Source: Shinella sp. SUS2 (GTDB lineage: Bacteria; Pseudomonadota; Alphaproteobacteria; Rhizobiales; Rhizobiaceae). From it: DNA of 64,000 nucleotides. Under the pieces are notes generated by a model. That model ran no database searches. It was not told the origin of the DNA and was given only the letters and a program-made list of their open reading frames with translations. The position numbers were made by a program, and so were the translations under genes. How positions within the stretch are numbered: the first letter of the stretch is position 1; each line of letters opens with the position of its first letter. Below are positions 8,168 through 15,524 of this stretch, piece by piece. The stretch lies in NCBI RefSeq assembly GCF_001262505.1, contig NZ_KQ410731.1, positions 218,128 to 282,127 of the forward strand. Direction: 5' to 3'.

Positions 8168-9592
8168 ATGGCGGCAATTCCGAAGACGGTGAACGAGGAC
8201 CGGTGTGCCGACGAGGCGACTGGTGACGCGCTTACCCGGCTGGCCGAGCGCCACCTGGTGCAGCCCTGGCCGGTTTCCGGCTCCATCGGCGCGGAGGCGC
8301 GCGGGCGCATCGAGGCGGGCGAGGGCATCTATGTCACCGACGCCGCCGGCCGCCGCCTGATCGACGGGCCTGCCGGCATGTGGTGCGTCAATGCCGGGCA
8401 TCGCAACAGGCTGCTGGCCGACGTCATGGCCACGCAGGCCATGGAGCTTTCCTACAATTCGCCCTGGTACACGACCAACGCGCCATCCGCCGTGCTCTCC
8501 GCGCGCCTTGCGCAACACGCGCCCGACAGGGTTGACCATGTCTTCTACACGACCGGCGGCTCGTCCGCGGTCGAGACGGCGCTGCGCTTCATGCAGTTTG
8601 CCAACAATGTGAAGGGTCGGCCGGAGAAGAAGCTGATCGTCTCGCGCCAGGGCGGCTATCACGGCTCGACATACCTCTCCGCCTCGCTCAACGGCCGGCC
8701 GCGCGACCACGACTGGATGGACAGCGCTGCCGATCTCGTCGTCAAGCTCTCCTGCCCGGATCCGTTCCGCCGGCCGGAGGGCATGAGCGTCGAGGCTTTT
8801 TGCGATTTCCTTGTCGAGGAGTTCCGCGCGGTCATCGAGGAGAAGGGGGCGGAGCATATCGGCGCCTTCATCGCCGAGCCGGTCATGGCGTCCGGCGGCG
8901 TCATCGTGCCGCCCGATGGCTACCTCAAGCGCATGCACGCGCTCTGCCGCGCCAACGACATCCTCTTTATCGCCGACGAGGTGGTGACGGCTTTCGGCCG
9001 CCTCGGCCATGTCTTCGCCGCGCAGGACGTTTTCGGCATCGACCCGGACATGATCACCTTCGCCAAGGGGGTGACGTCGGGATATTTCCCGCTTGGCGGG
9101 GTGATGATCGCCGGGCGCCTCTTCGAAGAACTGCGCCGCTCGAACCATTCGGAGGCGATGTTCGCGCATGGGTTGACCTATTCCAGTCATCCGGTCGGCT
9201 GCGCGGTGGCGCTGAAGAACCTCGACATCCTGGAGGACGGGCTGCTCGACCATGCGCGCGCCGTTACCGCTCATTTCCAGGCGAGCCTGAAGGCGCTGGA
9301 GGACCTGCCGCTGGTCGGGGAGGTGCGCGGTCTCGGGTTGATGGCCTGTGTGGAATGCGTCGCCGACCGTGTCAGCAAGAACCCGCTGACGCTCGACCTG
9401 GAGGTCGGCAAGCGTATCGACCGGCATTGCCAGGAACTGGGCCTGCTGGTGCGCCCGCTCATCAACATGTGTGTGATGTCGCCGCCGCTCACCATCTCCA
9501 CCGCCCAGATCGACGACATGACGGCGATCCTGCGCAAGGGGATCGAGCTGACGATGGACGATCTCGTCCGCGAAGGCCTTTGGCGGGGCTGA
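8168..9592 (+). CDS. Class III PLP-dependent aminotransferase (omega-amino acid/diamine type)
   Basis: A 474-residue fold-type I transaminase. The cofactor residues are clear: D270 in FIADEVVTAFGRLG contacts the pyridine nitrogen, and K300 in TFAKGVTSGYFPLGG forms the Schiff base. Such enzymes move a terminal amino group from omega-amino acids, diamines or polyamines to pyruvate or 2-oxoglutarate. The ATG at 8168 has GGAGAGG upstream; another in-frame ATG four codons earlier has a poor ribosome site. The gene has its own promoter region with operator site 2 and a terminator. It probably removes the amino group of the imported compound or of a demethylated product (inference). Confidence 0.9.
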   Translation: MAAIPKTVNEDRCADEATGDALTRLAERHLVQPWPVSGSIGAEARGRIEAGEGIYVTDAAGRRLIDGPAGMWCVNAGHRNRLLADVMATQAMELSYNSPWYTTNAPSAVLSARLAQHAPDRVDHVFYTTGGSSAVETALRFMQFANNVKGRPEKKLIVSRQGGYHGSTYLSASLNGRPRDHDWMDSAADLVVKLSCPDPFRRPEGMSVEAFCDFLVEEFRAVIEEKGAEHIGAFIAEPVMASGGVIVPPDGYLKRMHALCRANDILFIADEVVTAFGRLGHVFAAQDVFGIDPDMITFAKGVTSGYFPLGGVMIAGRLFEELRRSNHSEAMFAHGLTYSSHPVGCAVALKNLDILEDGLLDHARAVTAHFQASLKALEDLPLVGEVRGLGLMACVECVADRVSKNPLTLDLEVGKRIDRHCQELGLLVRPLINMCVMSPPLTISTAQIDDMTAILRKGIELTMDDLVREGLWRG

Positions 9593-9641
9593 TCCGTCAG
9601 TTAACAGATGTGCGCGGCGACATTCCCCGCCTCGCACGCTT

Positions 9642-9668
9642 GAGGCCCGCGCAAGCGGGCCTCCCTTT
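9642..9668 (+). terminator. Rho-independent terminator of the aminotransferase gene
   Basis: A perfect GC-rich hairpin GAGGCCCGC-gcaa-GCGGGCCTC followed by CCTTTTT on the plus strand. It lies between the convergent aminotransferase and Rieske oxygenase genes; only the plus orientation has the T-run. Confidence 0.9.
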
Positions 9669-9688
9669 TTCTCGCCGGATGCCCGTGG

Positions 9689-10888
9689 TCAGCGGCCTTC
9701 GGCGAGCCCGGCATTGGCGCCAGCCATATCCTTCTCCTCCGGCGCGTCCTTCAGCGTCATCACCGGCACCACCTTGCGCAGATGGTCGTGGTGGGTGCGC
9801 ACGCCATATTCGAGGTCGGAGAGGTAGAAGCCGGCGAAGGCGTTGGAGGTCATCGCCTCGTTCGACCAGACGGTGAGCTGCACATCCTCGGCCTGGGTAT
9901 CACGGTCGATGCGGAAGGCGAGGTAGCGGGCAAGGCGATGGGCACGCTCCTCCTGCCTGTAACGGTAGATGCCGCCACGCAGCAGCGTCTTGCCGACGCC
10001 GAGCGGAAACTCCTGGTAGAACTGCACGGTTTCCGGCGTGACGGCAATGACGGCGTTGGGGAACAGGCCGAAATAGATCCATGCCTTGCGCAGCCGCTCC
10101 GGCAGCGCATGGTTTTCCGGCGAGATCTTCACATAGTTGCGCACGCTCCAGCGCCGGCCGGCATGCGGGTTGTAGGTGGCGAAGGAGCGGCAGAGGCCAT
10201 CGACGAAGGGTTCGTCATAGTAGGTCGAGCCATAGAGGTCCTGCAGGGCGGGATGCGCCATCGCAACATGGTAGCCCTCGTTGTCGACATCGCGCACGGA
10301 CTTCCAGTTGACCGGCGTTTCCTGCGTCCAGATGGCGCCGGCAGGGATCATCTCACCGGTGCGGTAATGCGCCAGCTCCGCTTCAAAAGGTTTCATCAGC
10401 GCGGCGACGGACGGCTGCGGGCCGGGCGCGAAGCGGATGAAGACGAAACTCTGCCAGATCTCGTATTCCAGCGCCTTCAGCGCGAATTCGTTCTTGTCGA
10501 GCGGCGGGAAGCTGCGGGGGCGGGCGGCGCCGCGCAGCGTGCCGTCGAGATTGTAGACCCAGCCGTGGAAGGGACAGACGAGCGCGTTGCGGCAGCTGCC
10601 CTTCTCGTCGGCGACGAGGCGCGAGCCGCGATGGCGGCAGATGTTGTGGAAGGCGCGCACCGCGCCGTCCTGCCCGCGCAGGATCAGCGCCCGTTCGCCG
10701 ACGACGTCCATGGCGAGATAGTTGCCGGGCTCGGGAATGTCGGAGACGTGGCAGGCGATCTGCCAGTGTTCGCGGAAGACGTGCTGCCGCTCGAGTTCGA
10801 GGAGGGCAGGGCTGTGATAACACCAACCGGGAAGTCCGCTTCTGTCCCAGTCGTTCGGAACGTTGATATCGCGGATCATCTCGTTCAT
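9689..10888 (-). CDS. Rieske [2Fe-2S] oxygenase alpha subunit, quaternary-amine (CntA/GbcA) type
   Basis: A 399-residue terminal oxygenase. The Rieske cluster ligands are C84-x-H86 (CRHRG) and C105-x2-H108 (CPFHGW). The mononuclear iron site is NEGYHVAMAH with H207 and H212; the residue bridging to the Rieske centre is E204, not the Asp usual in aromatic dioxygenases. A bridging Glu is known from carnitine monooxygenase CntA, and the N-terminus GWCYHSPALLELE also resembles that group, so oxidative demethylation or C-N cleavage of a quaternary amine is a better guess than aromatic attack. AGGGGAG precedes the ATG. No reductase partner is visible in the window. Operator site 3 overlaps its promoter region. 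Confidence 0.88.
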   Translation of the reverse strand: MNEMIRDINVPNDWDRSGLPGWCYHSPALLELERQHVFREHWQIACHVSDIPEPGNYLAMDVVGERALILRGQDGAVRAFHNICRHRGSRLVADEKGSCRNALVCPFHGWVYNLDGTLRGAARPRSFPPLDKNEFALKALEYEIWQSFVFIRFAPGPQPSVAALMKPFEAELAHYRTGEMIPAGAIWTQETPVNWKSVRDVDNEGYHVAMAHPALQDLYGSTYYDEPFVDGLCRSFATYNPHAGRRWSVRNYVKISPENHALPERLRKAWIYFGLFPNAVIAVTPETVQFYQEFPLGVGKTLLRGGIYRYRQEERAHRLARYLAFRIDRDTQAEDVQLTVWSNEAMTSNAFAGFYLSDLEYGVRTHHDHLRKVVPVMTLKDAPEEKDMAGANAGLAEGR

Positions 10889-10908
10889 GTCACTCCCCTA
10901 TATTTTGC

Positions 10909-10922
10909 TGAACGTTCATTCA
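10909..10922. promoter_or_regulatory. TetR-type operator, site 3
   Basis: TGAACGTTCATTCA, 20 bases upstream of the Rieske oxygenase start codon. It matches sites 1 and 2 (TGAAYGNNCATTCA). On the minus strand it lies between a possible -35 (TTGAAT) and -10 (TATAGG), the normal place for a repressor. Confidence 0.7.
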
Positions 10923-10984
10923 ATATAAGCACGATTTCCGTTCAAAAGGAATAGGTTGCGAAAGTTGTGTATCCTGCCAATCGC

Positions 10985-11009
10985 AAAACCCCGGCCGCAA
11001 AGCGGCCAG
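10985..11009 (-). terminator. Rho-independent terminator of the small exported protein gene
   Basis: Read on the minus strand: a hairpin with arms GGCCGC/GCGGCC and flanking G-C pairs around a TTT loop, then GTTTTGC. It lies 44 bases after the stop of the small His-rich protein gene. Confidence 0.65.
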
Positions 11010-11052
11010 GGCAGGGCGGATTCCTCGCGAAAAATCGCGCCAGTACCGGCGC

Positions 11053-11283
11053 TTACCGGCAGACCTTCACGCGCTTGACGACGAGATGGCCCCACTTGTT
11101 GTAGCGCTTGATCTTCTTCCAGAAGCAATGGCGGTGATGGCCGTAGTCGTGGCTGACATAGCCGTGGTGATGGCCGCCCCAGCCATGGCTGAAACCGATA
11201 TAGAAGCCGCCGGCCTGGGAGGGGGCGGCGAAGGACACCGCTGCGATGGTCGCGACAACGGCGGACATGATGAACTTGCGCAT
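11053..11283 (-). CDS. Small exported Gly/His-rich protein
   Basis: A 76-residue protein of unknown function. The first 25 residues form a signal peptide (MRKFIMSAVVATIAAVSFA then APSQA, cleavage likely after SQA). The mature part is only about 50 residues: GGFYIGFSHGWGGHHHGYVSHDYGHH carries eight or nine histidines, followed by a basic tail with two cysteines (HCFWKK and KVCR) that could form one disulfide in the periplasm. Metal binding is possible from composition alone. The ATG has AGGAGA upstream. It stands alone, with its own terminator. Confidence 0.75.
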   Translation of the reverse strand: MRKFIMSAVVATIAAVSFAAPSQAGGFYIGFSHGWGGHHHGYVSHDYGHHRHCFWKKIKRYNKWGHLVVKRVKVCR

Positions 11284-11382
11284 TTCAGTCTCCTCTCTAC
11301 CAGTCAATGGACGAACCATTTCATCCAGTAGGGTGACTGTCGCATGCGGGAGCCTGCCGCGCTGTTTCGGGTGGAACAGGGG

Positions 11383-12192
11383 TTAGCGGTCGAGTTCCGG
11401 GTAGAAGCGCTCCATGTAGCTGGGCCGGAGTTTTTCGCCGATCAGGCAGTCGGCCGGCTCTCCGGCGGCGGGTATGGTGCGCGCGGGCGGCTCGGCGCCG
11501 CTGACTTCGAGGATCAGCTTGCGGCGGATGGCGATGGCGAAATCCTCGGGCTCCTGCACCGGCAGCACGAAGGCGCCGGGGCCGCCGATGACGCAGTTGG
11601 CATAATAGTCGTCGAGCGAGCCATAGGCGGCGGAGGGGCGGATCATGATGGCAAGGCCGTTGATGATGATGCCGAGCGCGGTCGCCGCATCGCGTGCAGG
11701 GGTTACCGGCGGGCCGAAATTGTTCGGGCCGTCGCCGGACACGTCGATGACGCGGCGCAGGCCGCTATAGCCGTTGGCATCGAAAAGCTGTGCGCCATAG
11801 ACGATCGCGCCCGAGATCGAGGTGCCCCGGCGCGTCGCGATCGGGCGGGCTTCGAGCTGGGCGGCAAACGCGTTTGCATCCTCCGGCCCGGAGATGATCT
11901 GCCAGGGCACGAGGGAATTGTCGCGGATCGTGCCGGCCCATTCGAAATAGCTGATGGCGATGCGGCCGGTCAGCCCGTCACGCACGGCATCGATGAATTC
12001 CGGGTGGCGCAGCGCATCGACATAGCCGGCGCGCTGCACCTGCGCCTCCTCGAGGTCCATGGAGCCGGAGACGTCGACCGCCAGCACCAGTTCTACATCC
12101 ACCTCCTGGTCCGCGGCGGCGAGTTCCGCGCCGGGCATCAGGCTTATCAGCAAGGCAAGCGTTGTCAGCATGACCATCACCCATCCGTGCAT
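11383..12192 (-). CDS. DUF1194 von Willebrand factor A-like exported protein
   Basis: A 269-residue protein of the DUF1194 family. A hydrophobic N-terminus (LTTLALLISLMPGAELAAA) looks like a signal peptide. The VWA fold carries a MIDAS metal site, DVSGS at residues 40-44, with VIDVSGDGPNN further on as the second acidic loop. VWA domains bind partner proteins through a divalent metal; no partner is obvious nearby. An internal ATG (residue 6) is also a possible start because no strong ribosome site precedes either. Function unknown; common in rhizobia. Confidence 0.85.
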   Translation of the reverse strand: MHGWVMVMLTTLALLISLMPGAELAAADQEVDVELVLAVDVSGSMDLEEAQVQRAGYVDALRHPEFIDAVRDGLTGRIAISYFEWAGTIRDNSLVPWQIISGPEDANAFAAQLEARPIATRRGTSISGAIVYGAQLFDANGYSGLRRVIDVSGDGPNNFGPPVTPARDAATALGIIINGLAIMIRPSAAYGSLDDYYANCVIGGPGAFVLPVQEPEDFAIAIRRKLILEVSGAEPPARTIPAAGEPADCLIGEKLRPSYMERFYPELDR

Positions 12193-12351
12193 CCGGGGTT
12201 GGAAAATGTATCACGACCTGCACGCGGAAAGGGCATGCATTCTTCAAAAATCGGTGATGCGGCGAATAGCCGTCCGCCTGCAGCCGTTTCCCGGTGGTTC
12301 CCGTCCCTCGCGGCGGAACACATATGCCCCGGGCTGAGGAAGCGGATCGAC

Positions 12352-13437
12352 ATGGGTTTCAAGGATATTCTTGCCGGCATGCGCAACAGGGTGTTTGGCC
12401 GGGCGAGCGCCGCGCCGCAGGAGCTTCTGTCCCCGGAGGAGCAGCTGGTGCGTGACTACGACCTCTATCTCGTCGACCTGCACGACGAGATACCGGCGCT
12501 CGTGCCGCAGCGCGACGCCATGCGCGCCGCCTGGCGCAACGGCGATTTCGAAGCCTACCAGCGGGCGTTCGAGGCTGCGCGGGTGGGTGGTGTCATCACG
12601 GAAAGCGGCCGGCCGCTCTACGCGCTGGTGAAGGACTGGTTCGTCGAGCCGTTCCTGGAGCTTCCGGATGACGAGACGGTGGCGCATATCGACATGCTGG
12701 AGCCCTTCCGGGCCTTCTTCCAGCGCAGCCCGTCCGCCTTTTCGGCCGCCACCTATGCCGATGCGTTACGCGTCACCGCCTTCGTGCGACGCGGCACCGC
12801 CTATGGGCGCCTTGTCCGGGCGGACCAGTGGCAGGACTACGAAACGCTGCTGAAGGAGGCGGATGACGTGCTCGACAGCCATGCCGATCCGGAAAATTTC
12901 AGCTGGCGGATGAGCGACTACCGCCGCTCGGCCAACGACGGCGATTTCGAGAAATTCAGAGCGCGCTTCGAGCGCGTCTGGTTGCTCGACCGGTACAATA
13001 TCGACCTCTGTCGCTCGCATGCCCGCATGATCATGCCGCGCTGGCTGGGACGCAGCGCGCAGGATCTCGAGGATTTCGCCCGTCGGGCGGCGGAGCTGAC
13101 GCAGGACCGCTTCGGCCTCGGCTTCTATGCGCTGATCCAGCAGGCCAATACCGATGTCGGCGACCACGAGCTTGCCGATACGCTCTGCGATCCGGATATG
13201 GCGAAACGCGGCTTCGAGGATCTCCTGACGCGGTTTCCCGCGCCCAGCGTGATGAACCTCTATGCCGACATGCTGGAATGGATGGGCGACACCGAGGCGC
13301 TCGCCGATCTCCTGGAGAGCCGCTTCCGCGTGATGGTGCCGCAGATCTGGTACGGCGATACGCGCGGCGACAAGATCTCCTACCTCTTCGCCACGCTGCT
13401 CGAGGCGGCGGAAGTGCTGGAGGCGCGGCGCGCCTGA
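12352..13437 (+). CDS. Hypothetical protein, helical, unknown function
   Basis: A 361-residue protein that I do not recognise. It has no signal peptide or membrane segment. It is rich in acidic and aromatic residues and appears mostly alpha-helical, with repeated helical hairpins that could be TPR-like (for example YADMLEWMGDTEALADLLESRF near the end). The frame is open for 1 kb upstream, antisense to the VWA gene, but the ATG used has GAGGA upstream and lies after the VWA start region. The codon and base use is like its neighbours. It ends four bases before the convergent TetR gene stop. Confidence 0.7.
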   Translation: MGFKDILAGMRNRVFGRASAAPQELLSPEEQLVRDYDLYLVDLHDEIPALVPQRDAMRAAWRNGDFEAYQRAFEAARVGGVITESGRPLYALVKDWFVEPFLELPDDETVAHIDMLEPFRAFFQRSPSAFSAATYADALRVTAFVRRGTAYGRLVRADQWQDYETLLKEADDVLDSHADPENFSWRMSDYRRSANDGDFEKFRARFERVWLLDRYNIDLCRSHARMIMPRWLGRSAQDLEDFARRAAELTQDRFGLGFYALIQQANTDVGDHELADTLCDPDMAKRGFEDLLTRFPAPSVMNLYADMLEWMGDTEALADLLESRFRVMVPQIWYGDTRGDKISYLFATLLEAAEVLEARRA

Positions 13438-13441
13438 TAGG

Positions 13442-14050
13442 CTACAGGGCCGTCAGTTCCCGGATCGCCATGCGCTTGTAGGCCTCGACCAGCCTGTCGC
13501 CTTCGGCCCGGTCGACCGAGACGGCGAGGCGCATCGTCGCCTCGCCAAGATGCATGACGAGGAGCGCGACCGCCTCGATCCGGTCGGGGTCGGCCTTCGG
13601 GCGCAGCATTCTCAGCCGGGCGGCGAGCAGGGCGCCGTTGCGGCGGCTCTCCTCCGCTTCCATGGCCCGCAGCGCCCCGTCCGCCTGCACGGCAGACCAG
13701 ATGTCGCGGATGACCGGTTCGGCGAGGAAGATTGCGTAGTAGGTGTCGATCAGGCCGCCGAAGGCCTCGGCAAGCGCGTCCATGCTGCCGACCGCGGCAA
13801 GGCCTTCGGCGATGCAGGCGCGACTTTCCTCGTTGCAGCGTTCGGCCAGCGCATGCACCACGGCGCTCTTGTCGGGAAAATACTGGTAGAGCGAGCCGAT
13901 CGAGATGCCCGTGCGCTGGGCAAGCTCGCTCATGCGCAGGGCGTCGCTGCCCGTCTGCGCGATCATGTCCGTCGCATTGGCAAGGATGGCGTCCACCCGC
14001 TCGCGGCTGCGTTTCTGGGTGGGGGCGCGGCGCATCTGTGGTTCGGTCAT
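13442..14050 (-). CDS. TetR/AcrR-family transcriptional regulator
   Basis: A 202-residue repressor. The HTH is at about residues 33-58 (DALRMSELAQRTGISIGSLYQYF, then PDKSAVVHALAERC); the rest is a ligand-binding domain. Divergent from the NmrA-like gene, with a long dyad between the two starts, so it very likely represses that cassette and itself. The start is the ATG preceding TEPQMRRAPTQKRSRERVD, the usual basic arm of TetR proteins. Confidence 0.9.
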   Translation of the reverse strand: MTEPQMRRAPTQKRSRERVDAILANATDMIAQTGSDALRMSELAQRTGISIGSLYQYFPDKSAVVHALAERCNEESRACIAEGLAAVGSMDALAEAFGGLIDTYYAIFLAEPVIRDIWSAVQADGALRAMEAEESRRNGALLAARLRMLRPKADPDRIEAVALLVMHLGEATMRLAVSVDRAEGDRLVEAYKRMAIRELTAL

Positions 14051-14095
14051 CGGGTTTTCCGGGCGGCTGCGACGTGGTTTCGATTGCTCTTGACA

Positions 14096-14142
14096 AATAC
14101 GAGCAATCCTCACATTTTGCAAATATGAGGATTGCTCATATT
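14096..14142. promoter_or_regulatory. Divergent operator: 17-base inverted repeat (TetR site)
   Basis: Arms AATACGAGCAATCCTCA (14096-14112) and TGAGGATTGCTCATATT (14126-14142) match at 16 of 17 positions, with a 13-base spacer. Each arm is itself a half-symmetric unit (ATGAG-N5-CTCAT), so the element looks like two TetR dimer sites back to back between the regulator (start 14050) and the NmrA-like gene (start 14157). Confidence 0.75.
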
Positions 14143-14156
14143 TTGGAGGATAGACG

Positions 14157-14981
14157 ATGATGAACGAGTGCATTCTGCTTCTGGGCGGAGAGGGAAAGAC
14201 GGGGCGGCCGATTGCCGAGCGGCTTCGCGAAAGGGGCGTTGCGGTGCGCATCGGTTCCCGCTCCGCGGCGATCCCGTTCGACTGGCGCGACCCGGCCGGG
14301 TGGTCGGCGGCTCTGGAGGGCGTCACGGCCGTTTACATCGCCTATCAGCCTGACCTTGCGGTGCCGGGATCGGATGCGGACCTGCGCCACCTGGCGCATC
14401 TTGCAGCTGCCGCCGGCGTGCGTCGCCTGGTGCTTCTGTCGGGCCGCGGCGAGGATGCCGCGGAGGCGGGCGAGGCGGCGGTGAAGGAGGCGGGTGTAAC
14501 CTGGACGGTGCTGCGCGGCAGCTGGTTTTTCCAGAATTTCAGCGAGGGGCTCTTCGCCGAGGAGATCCTTGCCGGTGAGCTGGTGCTGCCGTCCGCCACC
14601 GTGCGCGAGCCCTTCGTCGATACGCGCGACATCGCCGACATGGCGGTCGCCGCTTTGACGGAAGAGGGGCATGCCGGCAAGACCTACGAACTGACCGGAC
14701 CGCGGCTGATGACCTTTCGCGAGGCCGTTCAGGAGTTCGCCGCCGCCGGCGGGCGCACGGTGGCCTATACGCCCGTCACAATCGAAGCCTATGCCGGCAT
14801 GCTGCGGCAGGCCGGCCAGCCGGAAGAGGTCGTCTGGCTCGTCAGCTATCTCTTCGGTTCGGTGCTCGACGGGCGGAACGAGCATCTGAGCGACGACATT
14901 GCGCGTGTGCTCGGCCGTCCGCCGCGTGACTTTTCCGAATTCGCCCGTGATACGGCCGAAAGCGGTTTCTGGAGGACCTGA
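14157..14981 (+). CDS. NmrA-like NAD(P)-binding protein (atypical short-chain dehydrogenase)
   Basis: A 274-residue protein with an N-terminal Rossmann motif LLLGGEGKTGRP (residues 7-18) and an atypical SDR fold (VLRGSWFFQNFSEG, then EPFVDTRDIADMAV, typical of NmrA/YesF-like proteins). It lacks the classical YxxxK active site, so it may act as a redox sensor or a quinone-type reductase. GGAGGA precedes two adjacent ATGs. It is divergent from a TetR regulator and two bases upstream of a DUF1772 membrane protein gene, a cassette often seen together in proteobacteria. Confidence 0.85.
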   Translation: MMNECILLLGGEGKTGRPIAERLRERGVAVRIGSRSAAIPFDWRDPAGWSAALEGVTAVYIAYQPDLAVPGSDADLRHLAHLAAAAGVRRLVLLSGRGEDAAEAGEAAVKEAGVTWTVLRGSWFFQNFSEGLFAEEILAGELVLPSATVREPFVDTRDIADMAVAALTEEGHAGKTYELTGPRLMTFREAVQEFAAAGGRTVAYTPVTIEAYAGMLRQAGQPEEVVWLVSYLFGSVLDGRNEHLSDDIARVLGRPPRDFSEFARDTAESGFWRT

Positions 14982-14983
14982 CC

Positions 14984-15475
14984 ATGGCAAGTGCCGTTCC
15001 CATCCTGACCTTCCTCGCCATTCTCGCCGCGGCGCTGAATGCCGGGCTGTTCTTCATCTTCTCGGTCTGCATCATGACGGCCTTCGCCCGCCTGTCGCCG
15101 GCCGAAGGGGCGGCGGCGATGAACGCCATCAATGCCGTCATCCAGAATCCCTGGTTCCTCTCGGCTTTCTTCGGCGGGGCGTTGCTGTCGCTGGTGCTGA
15201 CGGTGCTCGGTTTTCTGCAGGACGGGCCGGGCGGACTGATGGCTGCGGCGGGCGGCACCGTCTTCCTTGTTGCGGTCATCGGCGTGACGGTCGTCTTCAG
15301 CGTGCCGCTCAATGAGGCGCTTGCCGCCGCGCCGGCGGGAAGCCCCGAACAGGCGGCGCTCTGGCAGCGCTATCTCGACGTCTGGACGCTGTGGAACCAT
15401 GTGCGCACGCTCGGCGCGCTTGCCGCCGTGGGTTTCTTCACGCTCGCGTTCCGCCAGGGTGCCGCGCTCGGCTAG
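14984..15475 (+). CDS. DUF1772 (anthrone oxygenase-like) membrane protein
   Basis: A 163-residue integral membrane protein with four hydrophobic segments (about residues 5-32, 55-75, 83-105 and 138-158). The conserved DUF1772 features are visible: an FFIFSVCIM helix, N-x-x-F/W in the loop, and the C-terminal WNHVRTLGALAA motif. The family includes fungal anthrone oxygenases, but bacterial members are not characterised. It starts two bases after the NmrA-like gene stop, so both are translated together under control of the divergent TetR protein. Confidence 0.85.
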   Translation: MASAVPILTFLAILAAALNAGLFFIFSVCIMTAFARLSPAEGAAAMNAINAVIQNPWFLSAFFGGALLSLVLTVLGFLQDGPGGLMAAAGGTVFLVAVIGVTVVFSVPLNEALAAAPAGSPEQAALWQRYLDVWTLWNHVRTLGALAAVGFFTLAFRQGAALG

Positions 15476-15524
15476 GACCGGGCTGGCGCTCCCTCCTTCC
15501 GCCTGCTAGCTCTGTTCCAGACGA

